Assembly: GCA_016710325.1 (NCBI GenBank)
Contig: JADJXK010000002.1
Location: 4,712,001 to 4,776,000 of the forward strand
DNA: 64,000 bases
Direction of reading: 5' to 3'
Source: Candidatus Leptofilum proximum
GTDB taxonomy: Bacteria > Chloroflexota > Anaerolineae > Promineifilales > Promineifilaceae
The notes under the pieces are model-generated. The model was not told the DNA's origin. It saw only the letters and a program-made list of their open reading frames with translations, and made no database searches. How positions within the stretch are numbered: the first letter of the stretch is position 1; every line of letters begins with the position of its first letter. A program made the position numbers and the translations under genes. Below, one piece after another: positions 49,520 to 58,403 of the stretch.

Positions 49520-51603
49520 TGGCCAACCTCCTGCGCCCACAGCCAGTCGATGACGTATTGAACGGCCGTCCGCAAGTAGCGCCGGTAAGTGCTGAACGGT
49601 AAATCCAGCAGCTCGGCGGCCTGTTCTTGCGTGGCGGCCGGTTGAAAGTAGGTGTGGTGCAGCGCCCGGTACCATTTGATCTGCCTGGGGTGATTTTGCA
49701 TGGTTTGCGCTGCCTCGGTGAGCAGGGATCGCAGTAACTCGACGCGGGCGGTTTTGCTGGCACTGGCTCCGGCCTTATTGAGCAGGCAGCGGCTTTCCAG
49801 CAAGGGATTATTTTGCAGGGCGACCTCGTTGGTGAACTCGCGTAGGGCATCGTGCACGGCCGTAGCAAAGGCGGCTTCATCCAGAATGGGCAGTGGAGTG
49901 GGGAGAGTGTTGGGTACGGCCGCTTCCCCCTTAAACCCCAATTCCTGGTCCGCCATGTTTGCCAGCCAGATTAACGGGGGCACCACCCGCCAGTCGTGCC
50001 CATAAACGCCAAAGGTGCGCCCAGCAACGGTAAAATCAGCCTCCGGCAGGCGGTGCAGATCGGCAAAACCAAAAACGGCCGTCCAAAAATCAGGTTCGGC
50101 ACAGGGGATCATGGTGAAGGCCAGGCCGGGCATGGTCAGGTAGTGCTGCACCATGTTGAGGAAAATGCGGCTCTGTATGGGCGAGAGCCCCTGGTAGGTA
50201 TCGGCGGCCATCCAGAAGCGGAAGAGAGTAGCGGTTTCCCCGGCGCGCAGGGGAGCGTGTGTCTCCAGATAGTTCCAGGCAGCAGCCACGGCGGGGTCCA
50301 GTTTGCGGTCGGCAGCGCTGCATTTTTCCAGAGGCAGCAGCAGCAGCAGGCCTTCGGGCGAGCCGCCTGCCTGGCGCAGCACAACCATTCTTGGTGATTG
50401 ACGATTTAACCAGTGGATGGCCAGTTGCACGGCCGTTTCCCCCTCGTGCTGCCCAATCATCGCCAGCACCGCCTCCCGGTCGGCTTCCTGATAGTTGTCG
50501 GTAAACACCGTGCCGGTGGACTGCCAGTCAAAATAAGCCCGAATGATGGAGTTGTCCCGGTGCAAGAAGATGTAGTCGGACAATATCTGCCGCTGCTGGC
50601 GTGCATCTCGTTCATGAAATCCCTCTATATAAAATCGGCGTGCCAATGTGTGCAGCTCCGCCTGACGGGCGGGATTGCGCCAGCGTAAATCGGCGGCCAG
50701 GGCCTCCCGCGCCAGGTCATGAGGGTAAATCCCGCGCCGTTCTGAATCCATGAAGGAGAGGTCGCGCAGCCATTCAAAAATGGGGTGTGGATCTGCCACT
50801 TGCAGCATGGCGGCCAGCAGCGGTTCGTTGAGCAGCCGCACCTGGGAGCAGGCTTCCAGGGCAGCACGATGCTGGGCGCTGGGCGCTTCTTGCATGAACT
50901 GTTCCATCAGCGTTTTGATGATGTTGGGCGCATTTTCTGGCCGGAATTCGAGCATGGGCTGCTGGGCAAACACGTCGGCGACCAGCGATAGGGCCAGCGG
51001 ATGGCCGTGGGTGAAGTTTAAGACGGCTTCGTGCTGCCGCGCCGGAATCTGGCGGCGCATCAAGAAGGCGCGGCTCTCTTCCTGGCTCAGGTTTTTGATG
51101 GGTAACACGTGCATGAGCTGCTGCCAGCCGGGGTCGGTGCGCCAGCGCAGGGAGGGCGGGTTGCGCCCGGCGATGACCACAAAGACGGTATGTGGCAGGT
51201 GGGGCAGGAAGCTGTCTTGCAGCCAGCCATCGAGTGGGAAAAGCATTTCGGCCGTGTCGATGAGGATGACGGTACGGCCGTCTCGCTCTCGCAGCGTGGA
51301 AAAAACCTTCTGCGGGTCCGGGGCACCGATGTGGCTCTGGATGGCAGCCAGGAATGCGTCTGGATTGGCATCAATGGAACGGCCGTCAAGCGGTATGACA
51401 TCGGCTTTAGCTTGGGCGGCAGCATGCCCAAACTCGCGCAGCAGGCTGCTCTTGCCCACGCCGCCTGGACCAAACAAATACAGCACAAAAAACGGCATTT
51501 CCACGGCCGTTACGGCAGCTTGAAACAGTTCGCGTTCATTTTGCCGCCCCACAAACTGCTGCCGCCGCGCCATCTCCAGCCGGTCCATCAACGTTTCAGC
51601 CAT
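49516..51603 (-). CDS. STAND-like ATPase with C-terminal helix-turn-helix-like region
   Basis: A 695-residue protein starting at ATG 51603, preceded by GGGAG. FVGRQNERELF opens an AAA/STAND ATPase module with Walker A LFGPGGVGKSSLL (about residues 43-55) and Walker B TVILIDTAEML. A winged-helix-like region follows (YPHDLAREALAADLRW). The middle part contains MVVLRQAGGSPEGLLLLLPL and is of uncertain fold, possibly acetyltransferase-like. The end (AAELLDLPFSTYRRYLRTAVQYVI) looks like a DNA-binding HTH of the sigma-region-4 type. It is probably a transcriptional or signalling ATPase, co-transcribed with the kinase gene 64 bp upstream. Confidence 0.8.
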   Translation of the reverse strand: MAETLMDRLEMARRQQFVGRQNERELFQAAVTAVEMPFFVLYLFGPGGVGKSSLLREFGHAAAQAKADVIPLDGRSIDANPDAFLAAIQSHIGAPDPQKVFSTLRERDGRTVILIDTAEMLFPLDGWLQDSFLPHLPHTVFVVIAGRNPPSLRWRTDPGWQQLMHVLPIKNLSQEESRAFLMRRQIPARQHEAVLNFTHGHPLALSLVADVFAQQPMLEFRPENAPNIIKTLMEQFMQEAPSAQHRAALEACSQVRLLNEPLLAAMLQVADPHPIFEWLRDLSFMDSERRGIYPHDLAREALAADLRWRNPARQAELHTLARRFYIEGFHERDARQQRQILSDYIFLHRDNSIIRAYFDWQSTGTVFTDNYQEADREAVLAMIGQHEGETAVQLAIHWLNRQSPRMVVLRQAGGSPEGLLLLLPLEKCSAADRKLDPAVAAAWNYLETHAPLRAGETATLFRFWMAADTYQGLSPIQSRIFLNMVQHYLTMPGLAFTMIPCAEPDFWTAVFGFADLHRLPEADFTVAGRTFGVYGHDWRVVPPLIWLANMADQELGFKGEAAVPNTLPTPLPILDEAAFATAVHDALREFTNEVALQNNPLLESRCLLNKAGASASKTARVELLRSLLTEAAQTMQNHPRQIKWYRALHHTYFQPAATQEQAAELLDLPFSTYRRYLRTAVQYVIDWLWAQEVGQ

Positions 51604-51625
51604 TACTTTTTCTCCCAGGAAAATC

Positions 51626-51664
51626 ATCCACAGATTAGATCAAAAATCTGTGCAATCTGTGGAT
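51626..51664 (+). repeat. Hairpin between the kinase and ATPase genes
   Basis: ATCCACAGATT (51626-51636) pairs exactly with AATCTGTGGAT (51654-51664); an extra partial copy ATCTGTG lies in the loop. It fills the 63-bp spacer between two minus-strand genes. It resembles the other spacer hairpins built from a repeated word. Confidence 0.7.
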
Positions 51665-51666
51665 TT

Positions 51667-54600
51667 TTATTCATTGTGGTGCGCCGGAGTGGTTACGGCT
51701 TCAAGGGCGTAGGCGACGACCTGCGCTAGCGTCATCACCTTGCCTTGCTGCCAGCAGGCGGCGTACACCGCATCTTCTAAGCCCGCCTGCACGGTTTGTG
51801 TCAGAACATCGTACTCTTGCTGCATCCACACCTGTGGCACGATGCCTGTTTCGGCCAGGGTACCCTGCCAGTAGCCAATAAGCCGGGCCGCCCGCTGCAG
51901 GTTTTCTTCGGTAACTGGCGGCTGGTTGGCCGCCACCGAAGCCAGGCCGCACAGATTGTGCACGGTGTGGGTGTGGTCGCCCACCTCCTGGTTTAACCGC
52001 AGGCCCTCAGCGAAAAATTGTGCTGCTTCACCGTACCGTTTTTGGGCCGAGGCCAAATCCCCTAAAGCCGACAGGCCGCTGATCACGCCCCACTTGTCCC
52101 CTACTTCTTGCCGCAAAGCCAGGGCCTGCCGGTAGTAGGCTTCCGCTTCGTCATACTGCTGCAAGTCCAGGGCCACGACACCCAGGTTTTTTAGCGGATA
52201 GGCCATGGCTCGCTTGTCGCCAATTTCTGTGTTAATACGCAGAGCTTCTTTGTACAGCGTGATCGCCTTGTCGTAGTCACCGGCATCGCGGGCCAGTATG
52301 CCCAGGTTGTTCAGCGACGCACCAATGCCAGCCCGATCGCCAATTTCGCGGCGAATCACCAGGGCGCTTTCATAGTATGTTCGGGTGGCTTCTCTATCGC
52401 CACGGTAAGAAGCCAGGATGCCCAGATTGTTGAGAGCGGAAGCGATTTTTACCTTGTCGTCGAGCACCTGGCTTTGTTTCAGGCTTTCTTCGTACCGCTG
52501 CTGCGCGGTTTCATAGTTGCCCTGATCAAAAGCGGTACGGCCGAGATGGTTCAAGACGGCGGCAGTTCTTCTCTGGTCGTGCAGCTCGTGTGCCAGCGCC
52601 AGTGCGGGATGAAGCACGGCTTCGGCTTCGCTGTACTGGCCCAGGTAGTAGTGGCAGTCGCCGGTTACGGTGAGCACATCGCACAGGCCGCGGGAATCGG
52701 CAACGGCCGTAAAAATGTCCTGCGCCCTGGCTAAAAATTGCAGCGCCGCCGGAAAATCGCTGCGCCCGTGCCGCAGCCGCCCCAATTGAAGGTAACTGCG
52801 CGCCTGCCCGGCATGATCGGGCAGTGCGGTGGCCAGCGCCAGGGCTTCCTGCAAGCGCTGCTCCGCCTCGTCCATCTGCCCAACAAAATGCAGCACATCT
52901 CCCAGCTGAATCAGGACGGACACACGCGGCGGTGCGGCGTCGAGCAGCGGCAGCAGCTGGGTGTAAAAATCAATGGCGGCTTCGTTGGCGAAGCTGGCCT
53001 GGGCCATCTCCCCGGCCAGATGCAGGTAGCGGCGCTGCCTGTCTACTTCCGCCGCCTGGCCAAAGTGGTGGGCCAGACGGCCGTAATGCAGGGCCAGGTC
53101 TTCCGCGTACACCCTCTCGATGGCACAGCCAATTTCCCGGTGGTGCCGCTGCTTGAGCGCCGGGTCCAGTTCCGCCAGCAGGCCGTCGCGCAGCTTGTCG
53201 TGGCTAAACTGCCAGGTCAGGCTGCCGTCGGGCCGCTCCAACACGGCCGCATTCACACAAATGGTCAGCCACTCATCCAGATCGGCGCCGGGGAAGAGGT
53301 GGGCCAGCAGCCGCAGGTCGATTTGCCGCCCGGCGACGGCGGCCGTTTGCAGCAGCTGTTGGGCAGCCGGGGAGACACGCTGCAGGCGGCGCTGCACCAT
53401 ACGCTGCATGCCCCCGGCAAAGACGTGAAGCGGCAGCGGCATACCGGGGATGTGGTCCAGCCTTCCGGTCGTTTCGGCCAGGGTGCGCATCACCTCGATG
53501 ATGAAGAAGGTGTTGCCTTCCGTTTCGCGGTGCAAAAAGTCGATCAGCTCCGGTGTACGGCCGTTTTCGCCCAAAACGGCCGTGCACAGGCTGGCAACCT
53601 GGTGGGTGGCCAGGCGCGTCAGCGGCAGCAGGGCAAAGTCGGGCAGTTCCTGGGGCAGGTTCGGCCGTTCGCCAGGCCGGTAGCTGCCCACGAGGAGGAC
53701 GGCCGTTTCCGGGCACAGCCGGACCACGGAATTTAGCAGCTCCAGGCCGGGTGCATCGAGCCAGTGCAAATCTTCCAGCAGGAGCAGCAGCGGCTGCTGG
53801 CGGCTGGCGCGCCGCAGCAGATCGGCCACGGTGAGGTGCAGGCGTGTCTGCGCGGCTCTGGCGTCAATGGGCGGCGCGGGGGGGATGGGGCGATCCAGGA
53901 GCGTTTCCACGTCGGGCACGATGGCTTGCAAAACGGCCGCTTCCAGGTCATCCGGTTGGGCCAGCAGCAGGAACGGCCGCAGCTGTTCGCGCCACAGGTG
54001 GTAAGCGCCGCCGCCGGGGTTGGCCAGGCCGCGCAGCACAAAAACGCCCTGCACCAGTGCCCGGGTGCGCAGCTCTTGCAGCAGGCGCGTTTTGCCGATG
54101 CCGCTCTCGCCGCGCACCAGCCAGGCGCTGCCCTGCCGGGCAAAGGCTGCTTCCAGGGCTGCTTCCATCCGGTCCAGCTCTGCCTCGCGGCCAACGAAGG
54201 GAGCGGCCTGCAAAAAACTGTCGCGGGTGGCTTCGGTTTCGGTGGGCAGGGGATGGCCCGCCGCGTGGCACAGCGCCTCGATGGCAGTGGTGGCGGTAGG
54301 GTACCGTTGGTCGGGGTTTTTGTGCAGGAGGGTTTGCAAAACGGCCGTCACCGCCGGTGCTGCTTCCAGGTAGGTGAAGTCCGGTTCTGTGTGCAAAATG
54401 GCATCGACCAGGTTGGTGCTTTGGCTGAAGGGGTGCCAGCCAGCGAACAGCTCGTAAGCCATCACGCCCACGGCAAAAAGGTCAGAAGCGACGGTTGCTG
54501 GGGCGCCGTACAGCAGTTCCGGCGCCATGTAGGCCAGCGTCCCGGAGGCGGGTTGGCCCTCGTTGGTCATGGTGGCCAGGCCAAAATCGAGGATTTTGAC

Positions 54601-55044
54601 GTGTTGATGGCTGACCAGCACGTTGCCCGGTTTTAGATCGCGGTGAATGATGCCGCGCCGGTGAATGTAGACCAGGGCTTGCAGCAGCTGGAGCAGTAAC
54701 TCGATTTTTACCGAAGTAGGCAGAAACTGGGCGCCATCGGTAAACGGCCGTGCGTCTGGTAGCAGCTCCATGGTGAAGTAGGGCCGCTGTTTGTCGAAGC
54801 CGTAATCTTGCACGGCGATAACGTGGGGGTGGCGCAGGCTGGCCAGTGCCTGGAATTCGCGGGCCAGGGCCAGGCGCAGTTCGGGGGTGGCGGGCTGCAT
54901 GGGGGAGGTGAGGACTCGTTTGAGAGCGGCCGTTTGCCCGGTGAGCTGATCATAGGCACGAAAAACCGTGCCCATACCGCCTGTTCCCAGGCGTTCCAGC
55001 AGTTGATAACGATTGCCAAGGCGAGTTGTTGGTGGCGCAAGCAT
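51667..55044 (-). CDS. Serine/threonine kinase - AAA ATPase - TPR protein
   Basis: A 1125-residue regulator. The Hanks kinase domain (about 12-275) has a GTGGMGTVF loop, catalytic Lys in TAALKRV, HRDLKPGN and DFGLA. The ATPase module (about 295-640) starts FVGREAELDRME, with Walker A RGESGIGKTRLL and LLLLEDLHWLDAPG as Walker B. At least eight TPR units (about 700-1060) follow, for example LNNLGILARDAGDYDKAITLYKEAL. This is the PknK-like layout: TPRs sense a partner, the ATPase switches, and the kinase signals. No membrane segment is present. Many ACGGCCGT words are spread through the gene. Confidence 0.93.
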   Translation of the reverse strand: MLAPPTTRLGNRYQLLERLGTGGMGTVFRAYDQLTGQTAALKRVLTSPMQPATPELRLALAREFQALASLRHPHVIAVQDYGFDKQRPYFTMELLPDARPFTDGAQFLPTSVKIELLLQLLQALVYIHRRGIIHRDLKPGNVLVSHQHVKILDFGLATMTNEGQPASGTLAYMAPELLYGAPATVASDLFAVGVMAYELFAGWHPFSQSTNLVDAILHTEPDFTYLEAAPAVTAVLQTLLHKNPDQRYPTATTAIEALCHAAGHPLPTETEATRDSFLQAAPFVGREAELDRMEAALEAAFARQGSAWLVRGESGIGKTRLLQELRTRALVQGVFVLRGLANPGGGAYHLWREQLRPFLLLAQPDDLEAAVLQAIVPDVETLLDRPIPPAPPIDARAAQTRLHLTVADLLRRASRQQPLLLLLEDLHWLDAPGLELLNSVVRLCPETAVLLVGSYRPGERPNLPQELPDFALLPLTRLATHQVASLCTAVLGENGRTPELIDFLHRETEGNTFFIIEVMRTLAETTGRLDHIPGMPLPLHVFAGGMQRMVQRRLQRVSPAAQQLLQTAAVAGRQIDLRLLAHLFPGADLDEWLTICVNAAVLERPDGSLTWQFSHDKLRDGLLAELDPALKQRHHREIGCAIERVYAEDLALHYGRLAHHFGQAAEVDRQRRYLHLAGEMAQASFANEAAIDFYTQLLPLLDAAPPRVSVLIQLGDVLHFVGQMDEAEQRLQEALALATALPDHAGQARSYLQLGRLRHGRSDFPAALQFLARAQDIFTAVADSRGLCDVLTVTGDCHYYLGQYSEAEAVLHPALALAHELHDQRRTAAVLNHLGRTAFDQGNYETAQQRYEESLKQSQVLDDKVKIASALNNLGILASYRGDREATRTYYESALVIRREIGDRAGIGASLNNLGILARDAGDYDKAITLYKEALRINTEIGDKRAMAYPLKNLGVVALDLQQYDEAEAYYRQALALRQEVGDKWGVISGLSALGDLASAQKRYGEAAQFFAEGLRLNQEVGDHTHTVHNLCGLASVAANQPPVTEENLQRAARLIGYWQGTLAETGIVPQVWMQQEYDVLTQTVQAGLEDAVYAACWQQGKVMTLAQVVAYALEAVTTPAHHNE

Positions 55045-55176
55045 CTTTCATCCTCATCCCAGATTACGGAAACCTTGCGAGTGCAAATACAGGGTGATTA
55101 TACAAGAGGTTGGCCTAAAGATGAACAGGAATTGAACAGAAACTGATCTGGAAGTTGACCAGCGGGCCAGATTATC

Positions 55177-55216
55177 TTTAGATGCGTCGCACTTTCCTAA
55201 GTGCGACGCACCTAAA
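55177..55216 (+). repeat. 18-bp-stem hairpin upstream of the PQ-loop gene
   Basis: TTTAGATGCGTCGCACTT (55177-55194) pairs with AAGTGCGACGCACCTAAA (55199-55216), with a single mismatch and a TCCT loop. The core GTGCGACGCAC also occurs at 41050-41060. It sits 33 bp before the GTG start of the next gene, so it would be in its promoter or leader. Confidence 0.8.
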
Positions 55217-55248
55217 GACAAGTATTGGTAGTAAATAGGAGGTCTGTA

Positions 55249-55611
55249 GTGGAACGTCAGAGCGTAGAAATGATTGCCGGGTTTGGGTCGAGCCTGATTT
55301 TTATTTTGAGTAATTTCCCGATGGTGGTTAAGGCCGTACGCACGCGTGATTTGAAGTCGTACAGCCTGGGCCAGATCATGCTGGCGAACGTGGGGAATTT
55401 GCTTTACTGGCTATATGTGGTGGGGCTGCCGGTGGGGCCGATCTGGTTTTTGCATGGTTTTAACACGGCCGTTGCCGTCTTGATGTTATCCCTTTACCTC
55501 ATTTTTGAAACACGCCCCGGTGCGGCCGTTTCACAACAAATTTCTGAGTGGCGCAGAACATCATACTTACCTCGATTGTCCCTGATGCTTGGCCTGTCCA
55601 AAGGAAACTGA
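55249..55611 (+). CDS. Small PQ-loop/SemiSWEET-like membrane protein
   Basis: A 120-residue protein with three likely membrane spans. IAGFGSSLIFILSNFPMVVKAVRTRDLKSYSL has the Pro-containing turn and the positive loop typical of PQ-loop proteins. LANVGNLLYWLYVVGLPVG and WFLHGFNTAVAVLMLSLYLIF follow. SemiSWEETs of similar length are sugar transporters working as dimers, but the canonical PQ is not exact (FPMVVK), so this is tentative. The start is GTG 55249, 6 nt after a strong AGGAGG. A hairpin precedes it. Confidence 0.65.
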   Translation: MERQSVEMIAGFGSSLIFILSNFPMVVKAVRTRDLKSYSLGQIMLANVGNLLYWLYVVGLPVGPIWFLHGFNTAVAVLMLSLYLIFETRPGAAVSQQISEWRRTSYLPRLSLMLGLSKGN

Positions 55612-55671
55612 GCAAAAAGTGAACAGTTTTTGGCCTGGAGATTGGCCAACGGCTGGCGCTAAAGTGCAGCT

Positions 55672-55983
55672 ATGTTCAGTTACTCAGACGAAGAGCTGAT
55701 GAAGCAAATTGTAAATGGGAACCTGGCAGCTTTTTCACTTTTATATGACAGATATGCGCCTACCGTTATGGAATTTGGACTGCGGCTCAATTTAGAAACG
55801 GCCGTTGCCGAACAAATCGTCCTGGAAACATTCTGGACTGTCTGGCAGCAGGCCGACATGTTTAGTGGAAAGTTAACCCCATTTCCGGTATGGCTGCGCC
55901 GTTTGGCGCGCCAGGTAAGCCTGAACAATTTCCGGAACAACATCGTGGCGGCAAGCCACCAAGGAGATGGAGGTATGCAATGA
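55672..55983 (+). CDS. Sigma-70 region-2-only protein (truncated ECF sigma factor)
   Basis: The 103 residues match ECF sigma region 2: SDEELMKQIVNGNLAAFSLLYDRYAPTVMEF, then AEQIVLETFWTVWQQADMF, then the -10-binding segment FPVWLRRLARQVSLNNFRNN. Region 4, which binds the -35 element, is absent; the protein ends soon after region 2.4. Its stop overlaps the start of a SnoaL-like gene by 4 bp (ATGA). Known ECF groups such as ECF41 carry a SnoaL-like domain at the C-terminus of one polypeptide. Here the two parts are separate genes, and region 4 is missing. Confidence 0.78.
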   Translation: MFSYSDEELMKQIVNGNLAAFSLLYDRYAPTVMEFGLRLNLETAVAEQIVLETFWTVWQQADMFSGKLTPFPVWLRRLARQVSLNNFRNNIVAASHQGDGGMQ

Positions 55984-56390
55984 GTAATGAGGCGGAAGAG
56001 ATGCAGGTTGTGCAAGATTTGTATGCGGCGTTTGGCCGTGGCGATTTGCCGGGCTTGCTTAACTTGCTGGATGAGCAGGTAGATTGGCACTTTAACGGCC
56101 GTCCTGAAGACATCCCGTTTGGCGGGCGTTGGCAGGGTCGTGCTGGCATGATGGATTTTTTCCGCACCGTCGGCGAGACCTGTGAAGTGCTGGCTTTTGG
56201 CCCCGACGAAGTGATCACCCTGGGTGAGCACGTGCTCTCATTGGGGCGTGAGCGGATTCGCGTCCGGGCCACCGGCCGGGAATTCGAGACGGACTGGGCC
56301 CATCTGTTTACCGTGCAAAATGGCCAGGTGGTTCGGGTGCGGGAATTTTATGATACGGCCGTCATGGCCCGGGCATTTTTAGAAAATTAA
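55980..56390 (+). CDS. SnoaL/NTF2-like protein coupled to the sigma-like gene
   Basis: A 136-residue NTF2-fold protein. The start ATG 55980 (MSNEAEEMQVVQDLYAAF) follows GGAGG and overlaps the sigma-like gene. SnoaL-like features are the helix AAFGRGDLPGLLNLLDEQVDWHF, the GRWQGRAGMMDFFRTVGET segment and the final strands FETDWAHLFTVQNGQVVRVREFYDT. NTF2 folds form a cone that can hold a small ligand. Coupling to the sigma-like protein suggests a regulatory partner rather than an enzyme, by analogy with ECF factors that have a SnoaL tail. Confidence 0.82.
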   Translation: MSNEAEEMQVVQDLYAAFGRGDLPGLLNLLDEQVDWHFNGRPEDIPFGGRWQGRAGMMDFFRTVGETCEVLAFGPDEVITLGEHVLSLGRERIRVRATGREFETDWAHLFTVQNGQVVRVREFYDTAVMARAFLEN

Positions 56391-56412
56391 ACACATTTCT
56401 GGAGGCAAAAAA

Positions 56413-56952
56413 ATGAAAAATCAATCAGCAGTGAACAATTTACGATTTATGTTTGAGCAGCTGCATGGCTACCTGGAGGGCACCATGCAAAACGTGGATG
56501 ACCGCGTTGCCCGGTATGAGCCGGGCGGTCCGCCAGCCATCCTGGGCCAGTATGCCCACCTGGTGACTGGCGAAGATTGGTTCATCAACGTGAAGCTGGC
56601 CAACCGCACCCCGGTCATGATGAGTACCAATCCAGGCTTCCAAACGCCACCACCGCCTACCGGCTGGGATGAGTGGGCCCGCACCGAAGAGACCGATCTG
56701 GCCGCCTTACGTGCTTATGCGCTGAAAGTTTACGAAGCGACGGATACGTTCCTGGCGGCCGCCGATGACACTATTTTGGACCAGCCGGTGGACCTGACGG
56801 AAGTTGGCATGGGGTTGGTAAACGGCGCCGCAGCGCTTTTCCTGGCGTTTACTAATGTGGCCCTGCACACGGGTGAAATTTCGGCCATCAAAGGGCTGAA
56901 CGGCCTGGTGGGGTATCCCGTAGCGGAAAGTGTGGAAACGGCCGTAGTATAA
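56413..56952 (+). CDS. DinB-family protein
   Basis: A 179-residue four-helix-bundle protein. The segments LRFMFEQLHGYLEGTM, AILGQYAHLVTGEDWFIN and FLAFTNVALHTGEISAIKGLNGL carry His residues in the three positions where DinB/YfiT proteins bind a divalent metal. The family includes thiol-dependent S-transferases, for example those using bacillithiol or mycothiol. The substrate here is unknown. It lies 22 bp after a SnoaL gene, in the same operon. Confidence 0.82.
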   Translation: MKNQSAVNNLRFMFEQLHGYLEGTMQNVDDRVARYEPGGPPAILGQYAHLVTGEDWFINVKLANRTPVMMSTNPGFQTPPPPTGWDEWARTEETDLAALRAYALKVYEATDTFLAAADDTILDQPVDLTEVGMGLVNGAAALFLAFTNVALHTGEISAIKGLNGLVGYPVAESVETAVV

Positions 56953-56995
56953 CTCCGGTTTCGCATAACCAATCTCAATTAAGGAGAATTTTAAA

Positions 56996-57412
56996 ATGTC
57001 TACCGAAACAAATAAAGCAGTGATACGCCGTGGGTTTGAAGAAGGTATTAACCAGCAAAACCCGGCTGTTTACGATGAAATCATCGCCGCCAACTACGTT
57101 AACCACAATTTGCCGATTCCCGTTCCTGGCCCTGAGGGCTTCCGGCAAATGCTGGGCCAGTTCCAGGCCGGTTTTCCAGACATGAGGGTGACCGTTGAAG
57201 ATGTGTTGGCTGAAGGGGACAAAGTGGTCACGCGCGGCTTTTTTACGGGCACGCATTTGGGGGTGTTTAACGGTATTCCGGCCACCGGCAAAGAAGTGAA
57301 GGTGCCTTACCTGGATATTTGGCGGCTGGAAAACGGTACGGCCGTTGAGAACTGGGTGCAGTTAGATTTGTTGGGCATGTTGCAGCAGATCGGCGCCGTT
57401 CCGGCGCAGTAA
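56996..57412 (+). CDS. SnoaL-like protein, ester-cyclase type (paralogue 1)
   Basis: A 138-residue SnoaL-like protein opening TNKAVIRRGFEEGINQQNPAVYDEI, with VNHNLPIPVPGPEGFRQMLGQFQAGFPDMRVTVEDVLAEGDKVVTR. The signature GTHLGVFNGIPATGKEV and the ending LGMLQQIGAVPA are shared with the next two paralogues. Polyketide cyclases of this fold close aldol rings using an Asp/His pair. Asp and His residues are present, but the substrate is not known. AAGGAGAATTTTAAA precedes the ATG. Confidence 0.88.
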   Translation: MSTETNKAVIRRGFEEGINQQNPAVYDEIIAANYVNHNLPIPVPGPEGFRQMLGQFQAGFPDMRVTVEDVLAEGDKVVTRGFFTGTHLGVFNGIPATGKEVKVPYLDIWRLENGTAVENWVQLDLLGMLQQIGAVPAQ

Positions 57413-57492
57413 CCACCAGTAATTTCAGATTGGTTCAATCAGGTTAGTTCAATCTTAAAGTGTAGCCCAATTTTTCACCAGGAGATTAAGTT

Positions 57493-57915
57493 ATGTCAAA
57501 TGAACAGAACAAAACCACTATCCGCCGTATTTTTGCGGTACTGAATGAAAAGGACCTGGACGACGTTGTCTCTTACTACCAACCAGACTGCCTTTTTCAC
57601 GGCTGGGGGCCGCAAACGATGGACGCAGCTGGCTACAAAGCAACCATGTCCGCCCTGTTGGCCGCGTTTCCCGACGCGTATTTCCAGATGAACGACGTTA
57701 TCGCGGAGGGGGATCGCGTGGCCGTACCCCATACGCTTCGTGGCACACACCAGGCTGAGTTTCAGGGCGTTCCGGCGACCGGCAAGTCGGTTGTAGTTGA
57801 GGCCATCGTTATTTTCCGCCTGGAAAACGGCCAGCCGGCTGAACTGTGGCTTGGCGCCGATTTCTTTGGCCTGATGCAGCAGCTGGGCGTTATTCCGGCC
57901 CCGGAAACAAACTAA
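57493..57915 (+). CDS. SnoaL-like protein (paralogue 2)
   Basis: A 140-residue tandem paralogue of the genes on either side. Shared features are NKTTIRRIFAVLNEKDLDDVVSYY, LLAAFPDAYFQMNDVIAEGDRVAV, the signature GTHQAEFQGVPATGKSV and the ending FGLMQQLGVIPAPE. The residues lining the N-terminal half (DCLFHGWGPQTMDAAGYK) differ from paralogue 1, so the ligand may differ. CAGGAG precedes the ATG. Spacing to both neighbours (60-80 bp) allows a single transcript. Confidence 0.88.
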   Translation: MSNEQNKTTIRRIFAVLNEKDLDDVVSYYQPDCLFHGWGPQTMDAAGYKATMSALLAAFPDAYFQMNDVIAEGDRVAVPHTLRGTHQAEFQGVPATGKSVVVEAIVIFRLENGQPAELWLGADFFGLMQQLGVIPAPETN

Positions 57916-57975
57916 AGCGAAAAAGTTCAGTCCATTCTGCTCATGCAGAATCAGACGCATAAAAGGAGATACACA

Positions 57976-58386
57976 ATGACAACAAATCTGGAATCCATTA
58001 TTCGAAACGCTGTTGCCTTTTTTAACAACGGCGATCTGGAAAAGTACCTGGAACTTTATGCCGAGGACGCTGCCCTCCACTATTTACCGCCGCAGCTGCC
58101 GGGTGGTGCCGCTGGAGCCCGGTTGTTTTATGGCATGTTTATGGCTGCGTTTCCCGACATTTATATCGATGTTCAGGACATCCTGGTTGATGGGGATCGT
58201 ACGGCCGTACGAATCATCCTCACCGGCACGCACCAGGGCGAACTTATGGGCATTCCTGCCAGTGGCAAACCTGTTTCTGTTTCAGCGATCTCTATCTTAC
58301 GTTTTGCTGGCAGTAAATGTGTTGAGCGCTGGTCGGAATTGGACATGATGGGTCTGATGACCCAAATTGGCGCCGTTCCAGCATAA
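57976..58386 (+). CDS. SnoaL-like protein (paralogue 3)
   Basis: A 136-residue third paralogue: NAVAFFNNGDLEKYLELYAEDAALHYLPPQLPGGAAG, FMAAFPDIYIDVQDILVDGDRTAVR, signature GTHQGELMGIPASGKPV and ending MGLMTQIGAVPA. ATG 57976 follows AAAGGAG by 6 nt. The longer frame from 57943 has no ribosome-binding site. It ends 17 bp before the FAD monooxygenase gene. That closeness suggests the monooxygenase product is passed to one or more of these cyclase-like proteins. Confidence 0.88.
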   Translation: MTTNLESIIRNAVAFFNNGDLEKYLELYAEDAALHYLPPQLPGGAAGARLFYGMFMAAFPDIYIDVQDILVDGDRTAVRIILTGTHQGELMGIPASGKPVSVSAISILRFAGSKCVERWSELDMMGLMTQIGAVPA

Positions 58387-58403
58387 AAGGCGGAAGTGAT
58401 TTT

